NCBI GenBank assembly: GCA_963210315.1
Contig: OY723320.1
Span: 1,722,457 to 1,786,456 of the forward strand
Direction: 5' to 3'
DNA: 64,000 nucleotides
DNA from: Rhynchopus euleeides
Lineage: Eukaryota > Euglenozoa > Diplonemea > Diplonemida > Diplonemidae
Shown: one piece after another, positions 58,901 to 64,000 of the stretch
Position numbering within the stretch: position 1 is the first letter of the stretch
Layout of the letters: the number at the start of each line of letters is the position of its first letter
Program-made: the position numbers and the translations under genes
The notes under the pieces: model-generated
What the model was told of the DNA's origin: nothing
Database searches by the model: none
Seen by the model: only the letters and a program-made list of their open reading frames with translations

Positions 58901-61393
58901 TCATGTTGGCTGCGTGGCCCAAACCGGGAAAATAGCAGGGATTTCCCTTAGGAACCCATTTTTCACATGTTTTGACCCAAAAAAATAAAAAAGGTTGTCG
59001 CCAAAAAAAACATTTTTCAAGACTGGGCCCTAGACGGATTCCGTACGTTACACGGTGCACTCGCACGATTCATGAGTCGTCGAGTACTGACGTGGGTGAA
59101 AAGTGGGGTTTTTGCCCAGACCCCCCGAAAATGGCCACTTTCTGCAGGAAAACACAAAATTCAGGCACCCAAGTAAATCATGAAAATTTTCACCAAAAAT
59201 GTCGGTGTCTAGTGTGGACTCATTTTTGGAGTCCGTGCGACACACGGTGCCACCGGACCATCACGGAAACGGAGCAGACGGTCCCGCAAAAAAATACCCC
59301 ATCCTGGGCAAAATGGCCATTTTCCAAAGGAAAATCCAAAAATGAGTCACCCAAGTAAATAATTAAAATTTTCGACAAAAAATTTGGGATTCAATCTGAG
59401 CGTGTTTCCGGAGTCCGTGCGTTTCACGGTGTATCTGGACTACCTCCGGAACGTAGCACAAGTTGGAGGCGCAATTCCGCAGATTTTTTACCCCCCTACC
59501 CGCAATACAGTATAATAACCCTCAACCGTAAATGGGTGAAAAATTTCTGCAATATCTTCTACTAATTTCTGTAAAGACTGATTGATATTCTCGGATTCCG
59601 CGGTCCAGTAAATTTTCAGCTGTGGCCTGTTACGATCAAAAGTTCGAAGATCCGTATCCGGAGAACTTTGTAAAAAGACATTTTCCCTGTTTGGCAAAGG
59701 GGAAAAGTGGGTACTTCACCTCCAGTGGGAAAATATTGTGAACTCGGAATTTTTTGTCGATTTTTTTTATCGTGAATTCCCCGGTATACCCACAATGTCA
59801 GGATCGAAAACGGTCATCAGTTTTCTGCAAAATCGTTCATGTTGGCTGCGTGGCCCAAACCGGGAAAATAGCAGGGATTTCCCTTAGGAACCCATTTTTC
59901 ACATGTTTTGACCCAAAAAAATAAAAAAGGTTGTCGCCAAAAAAAACATTTTTCAAGACTGGGCCCTAGACGGATTCCGTACGTTACACGGTGCACTCGC
60001 ACGATTCATGAGTCGTCGAGTACTGACGTGGGTGAAAAGTGGGGTTTTTGCCCAGACCCCCCGAAAATGGCCACTTTCTGCAGGAAAACACAAAATTCAG
60101 GCACCCAAGTAAATCATGAAAATTTTCACCAAAAATGTCGGTGTCTAGTGTGGACTCATTTTTGGAGTCCGTGCGACACACGGTGCCACCGGACCATCAC
60201 GGAAACGGAGCAGACGGTCCCGCAAAAAAATACCCCATCCTGGGCAAAATGGCCATTTTCCAAAGGAAAATCCAAAAATGAGTCACCCAAGTAAATAATT
60301 AAAATTTTCGACAAAAAATTTGGGATTCAATCTGAGCGTGTTTCCGGAGTCCGTGCGTTTCACGGTGTATCTGGACTACCTCCGGAACGTAGCACAAGTT
60401 GGAGGCGCAATTCCGCAGATTTTTTACCCCCCTACCCGCAATACAGTATAATAACCCTCAACCGTAAATGGGTGAAAAATTTCTGCAATATCTTCTACTA
60501 ATTTCTGTAAAGACTGATTGATATTCTCGGATTCCGCGGTCCAGTAAATTTTCAGCTGTGGCCTGTTACGATCAAAAGTTCGAAGATCCGTATCCGGAGA
60601 ACTTTGTAAAAAGACATTTTCCCTGTTTGGCAAAGGGGAAAAGTGGGTACTTCACCTCCAGTGGGAAAATATTGTGAACTCGGAATTTTTTGTCGATTTT
60701 TTTTATCGTGAATTCCCCGGTATACCCACAATGTCAGGATCGAAAACGGTCATCAGTTTTCTGCAAAATCGTTCATGTTGGCTGCGTGGCCCAAACCGGG
60801 AAAATAGCAGGGATTTCCCTTAGGAACCCATTTTTCACATGTTTTGACCCAAAAAAATAAAAAAGGTTGTCGCCAAAAAAAACATTTTTCAAGACTGGGC
60901 CCTAGACGGATTCCGTACGTTACACGGTGCACTCGCACGATTCATGAGTCGTCGAGTACTGACGTGGGTGAAAAGTGGGGTTTTTGCCCAGACCCCCCGA
61001 AAATGGCCACTTTCTGCAGGAAAACACAAAATTCAGGCACCCAAGTAAATCATGAAAATTTTCACCAAAAATGTCGGTGTCTAGTGTGGACTCATTTTTG
61101 GAGTCCGTGCGACACACGGTGCCACCGGACCATCACGGAAACGGAGCAGACGGTCCCGCAAAAAAATACCCCATCCTGGGCAAAATGGCCATTTTCCAAA
61201 GGAAAATCCAAAAATGAGTCACCCAAGTAAATAATTAAAATTTTCGACAAAAAATTTGGGATTCAATCTGAGCGTGTTTCCGGAGTCCGTGCGTTTCACG
61301 GTGTATCTGGACTACCTCCGGAACGTAGCACAAGTTGGAGGCGCAATTCCGCAGATTTTTTACCCCCCTACCCGCAATACAGTATAATAACCC

Positions 61394-64000
61394 GCAAACC
61401 CGCAAACCCGCAAACCCGCAAACCCGCAAACCCGCAAACCCGCAAACCCGCAAACCCGCAAACCCGCAAACCCGCAAACCCGCAAACCCGCAAACCCGCA
61501 AACCCGCAAACCCGCAAACCCGCAAACCCGCAAACCCGCAAACCCGCAAACCCGCAAACCCGCAAACCCGCAAACCCGCAAACCCGCAAACCCGCAAACC
61601 CGCAAACCCGCAAACCCGCAAACCCGCAAACCCGCAAACCCGCAAACCCGCAAACCCGCAAACCCGCAAACCCGCAAACCCGCAAACCCGCAAACCCGCA
61701 AACCCGCAAACCCGCAAACCCGCAAACCCGCAAACCCGCAAACCCGCAAACCCGCAAACCCGCAAACCCGCAAACCCGCAAACCCGCAAACCCGCAAACC
61801 CGCAAACCCGCAAACCCGCAAACCCGCAAACCCGCAAACCCGCAAACCCGCAAACCCGCAAACCCGCAAACCCGCAAACCCGCAAACCCGCAAACCCGCA
61901 AACCCGCAAACCCGCAAACCCGCAAACCCGCAAACCCGCAAACCCGCAAACCCGCAAACCCGCAAACCCGCAAACCCGCAAACCCGCAAACCCGCAAACC
62001 CGCAAACCCGCAAACCCGCAAACCCGCAAACCCGCAAACCCGCAAACCCGCAAACCCGCAAACCCGCAAACCCGCAAACCCGCAAACCCGCAAACCCGCA
62101 AACCCGCAAACCCGCAAACCCGCAAACCCGCAAACCCGCAAACCCGCAAACCCGCAAACCCGCAAACCCGCAAACCCGCAAACCCGCAAACCCGCAAACC
62201 CGCAAACCCGCAAACCCGCAAACCCGCAAACCCGCAAACCCGCAAACCCGCAAACCCGCAAACCCGCAAACCCGCAAACCCGCAAACCCGCAAACCCGCA
62301 AACCCGCAAACCCGCAAACCCGCAAACCCGCAAACCCGCAAACCCGCAAACCCGCAAACCCGCAAACCCGCAAACCCGCAAACCCGCAAACCCGCAAACC
62401 CGCAAACCCGCAAACCCGCAAACCCGCAAACCCGCAAACCCGCAAACCCGCAAACCCGCAAACCCGCAAACCCGCAAACCCGCAAACCCGCAAACCCGCA
62501 AACCCGCAAACCCGCAAACCCGCAAACCCGCAAACCCGCAAACCCGCAAACCCGCAAACCCGCAAACCCGCAAACCCGCAAACCCGCAAACCCGCAAACC
62601 CGCAAACCCGCAAACCCGCAAACCCGCAAACCCGCAAACCCGCAAACCCGCAAACCCGCAAACCCGCAAACCCGCAAACCCGCAAACCCGCAAACCCGCA
62701 AACCCGCAAACCCGCAAACCCGCAAACCCGCAAACCCGCAAACCCGCAAACCCGCAAACCCGCAAACCCGCAAACCCGCAAACCCGCAAACCCGCAAACC
62801 CGCAAACCCGCAAACCCGCAAACCCGCAAACCCGCAAACCCGCAAACCCGCAAACCCGCAAACCCGCAAACCCGCAAACCCGCAAACCCGCAAACCCGCA
62901 AACCCGCAAACCCGCAAACCCGCAAACCCGCAAACCCGCAAACCCGCAAACCCGCAAACCCGCAAACCCGCAAACCCGCAAACCCGCAAACCCGCAAACC
63001 CGCAAACCCGCAAACCCGCAAACCCGCAAACCCGCAAACCCGCAAACCCGCAAACCCGCAAACCCGCAAACCCGCAAACCCGCAAACCCGCAAACCCGCA
63101 AACCCGCAAACCCGCAAACCCGCAAACCTGCAAACCCGCAAACCCGCAAACCCGCAAACCCGCAAACCCGCAAACCCGCAAACCCGCAAACCCGCAAACC
63201 CGCAAACCCGCAAACCCGCAAACCCGCAAACCCGCAAACCCGCAAACCCGCAAACCCGCAAACCCGCAAACCCGCAAACCCGCAAACCCGCAAACCCGCA
63301 AACCCGCAAACCCGCAAACCCGCAAACCCGCAAACCCGCAAACCCGCAAACCCGCAAACCCGCAAACCCGCAAACCCGCAAACCCGCAAACCCGCAAACC
63401 CGCAAACCCGCAAACCCGCAAACCCGCAAACCCGCAAACCCGCAAACCCGCAAACCCGCAAACCCGCAAACCCGCAAACCCGCAAACCCGCAAACCCGCA
63501 AACCCGCAAACCCGCAAACCCGCAAACCCGCAAACCCGCAAACCCGCAAACCCGCAAACCCGCAAACCCGCAAACCCGCAAACCCGCAAACCCGCAAACC
63601 CGCAAACCCGCAAACCCGCAAACCCGCAAACCCGCAAACCCGCAAACCCGCAAACCCGCAAACCCGCAAACCCGCAAACCCGCAAACCCGCAAACCCGCA
63701 AACCCGCAAACCCGCAAACCCGCAAACCCGCAAACCCGCAAACCCGCAAACCCGCAAACCCGCAAACCCGCAAACCCGCAAACCCGCAAACCCGCAAACC
63801 CGCAAACCCGCAAACCCGCAAACCCGCAAACCCGCAAACCCGCAAACCCGCAAACCCGCAAACCCGCAAACCCGCAAACCCGCAAACCCGCAAACCCGCA
63901 AACCCGCAAACCCGCAAACCCGCAAACCCGCAAACCCGCAAACCCGCAAACCCGCAAACCCGCAAACCCGCAAACCCGCAAACCCGCAAACCCGCAAACC
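61394..64000. repeat. Telomere-like 8-bp array, segment 5 (runs off the window)
   Basis: More than 2.6 kb, about 326 units, with one visible variant (AAACCTGC near 63126). It follows satellite at exactly the same base as segment 4 (ATAATAACCC|GCAAACCC). The C-rich strand is on + toward the right edge, opposite to what a right-hand chromosome end should show. Confidence 0.97.

Larger units (their letters stand above)
49863..61393. repeat. 936-bp satellite block, ~11.7 tandem copies
   Basis: Units repeat every 936 bp (marker GGATTCCGTACG at 50070, 51006, 51942 and so on), differing by only a few substitutions (for example TTTTCTGCC near 53592, CCCAATCC near 56489, AAACGTTCG near 57767). Interrupted once by an insertion (55394-55930). 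AT-richer than the surrounding elements. Each unit shows five diverged sub-blocks of ~187 bp. Small recurrent open frames (61-128 codons) are in all copies but carry no domain and I do not call them genes. Confidence 0.95.

Noticed and set aside
49863-61393. Recurrent 61-128-codon frames in every 936-bp unit
   Set aside because: They recur only because the units are identical, overlap on both strands and have no domain or coding bias.
61235-63997. Open frames of 873-920 codons at the right edge
   Set aside because: Same artefact: RVCGFAGL repeats of the array, running into satellite sequence.
61394-64000. Array as a true chromosome end
   Set aside because: The C-rich strand is on + at the right edge, opposite to a right telomere; I keep it as telomere-like but internal.
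1-64000. CRISPR array or prokaryotic operon structure
   Set aside because: The direct repeats are continuous tandem arrays without spacers, and the gene content is eukaryotic.

Overview
The window comes from a eukaryotic nuclear genome, most likely a protist. Signs are non-LTR retrotransposons with poly(A) tails, a clean 49-nt GT-AG intron, kilobases of satellite DNA and host proteins of eukaryotic type (a myristoylated LURP-one/tubby-like protein and ubiquitin-like/WD40 fusions). I cannot name the species. Genic and retroelement DNA is GC-rich with many G or C homopolymers of 9 or more; the satellite DNA is AT-richer.

Layout. (1) 1-8.4 kb, host genes, all on +: a LURP-one-related protein (671-1471) and two diverged tandem paralogues with an N-terminal ubiquitin-like domain and a seven-bladed WD40 propeller (3214-4344, 7122-8315), separated by non-coding DNA with small foldback elements. 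(2) 8.4-33.8 kb, retroelements: two nearly identical full-length copies of a giant non-LTR element ('family A', 9844-19638 and 24150-33792) and between them a 5'-truncated copy of a related element ('family B', 19928-24148). A encodes one polyprotein of about 2,750-2,830 aa with OTU protease, zinc finger, reverse transcriptase, restriction-like endonuclease, a second OTU and a second zinc finger. B and the second A copy are joined poly(A)-to-5' end and share one 12-bp target-site duplication, the structure expected from template jumping. (3) 34.0-40.3 kb: a telomere-like 8-bp array (AAACCCGC)n broken up by a second B-A chimera, a poly(A)-tailed retrocopy, a Helitron-type end, a large palindrome and a piece of 936-bp satellite. 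(4) 40.3-49.6 kb, minus strand: a Helitron-like element with Rep, PIF1-like helicase with C-terminal OTU, a spliced acidic zinc-finger protein and a coiled-coil protein. (5) 49.6-61.4 kb: a family A fragment, then about 11.7 copies of a 936-bp satellite, itself a pentamer of a ~187-bp monomer, interrupted by a 537-bp insertion with a 5-bp target duplication. (6) 61.4-64.0 kb: the 8-bp array again, running off the window.

How it fits together. All 8-bp arrays have the same orientation, as if one ancestral array had been split by insertions. The C-rich strand is on + at the right-hand edge, the wrong way round for a right chromosome end, so the arrays look interstitial or subtelomeric rather than terminal. 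The recurring theme is the OTU domain: at least three elements of two unrelated transposition mechanisms carry OTU protease domains, next to host genes with ubiquitin-like domains. Whether this reflects an arms race over ubiquitin signalling is inference.

Caveats: coding boundaries come from reading frames and motifs only. The first ~780 codons of the family A polyprotein are uncertain because other frames are also open there. Very long open frames across the 8-bp arrays are artefacts.
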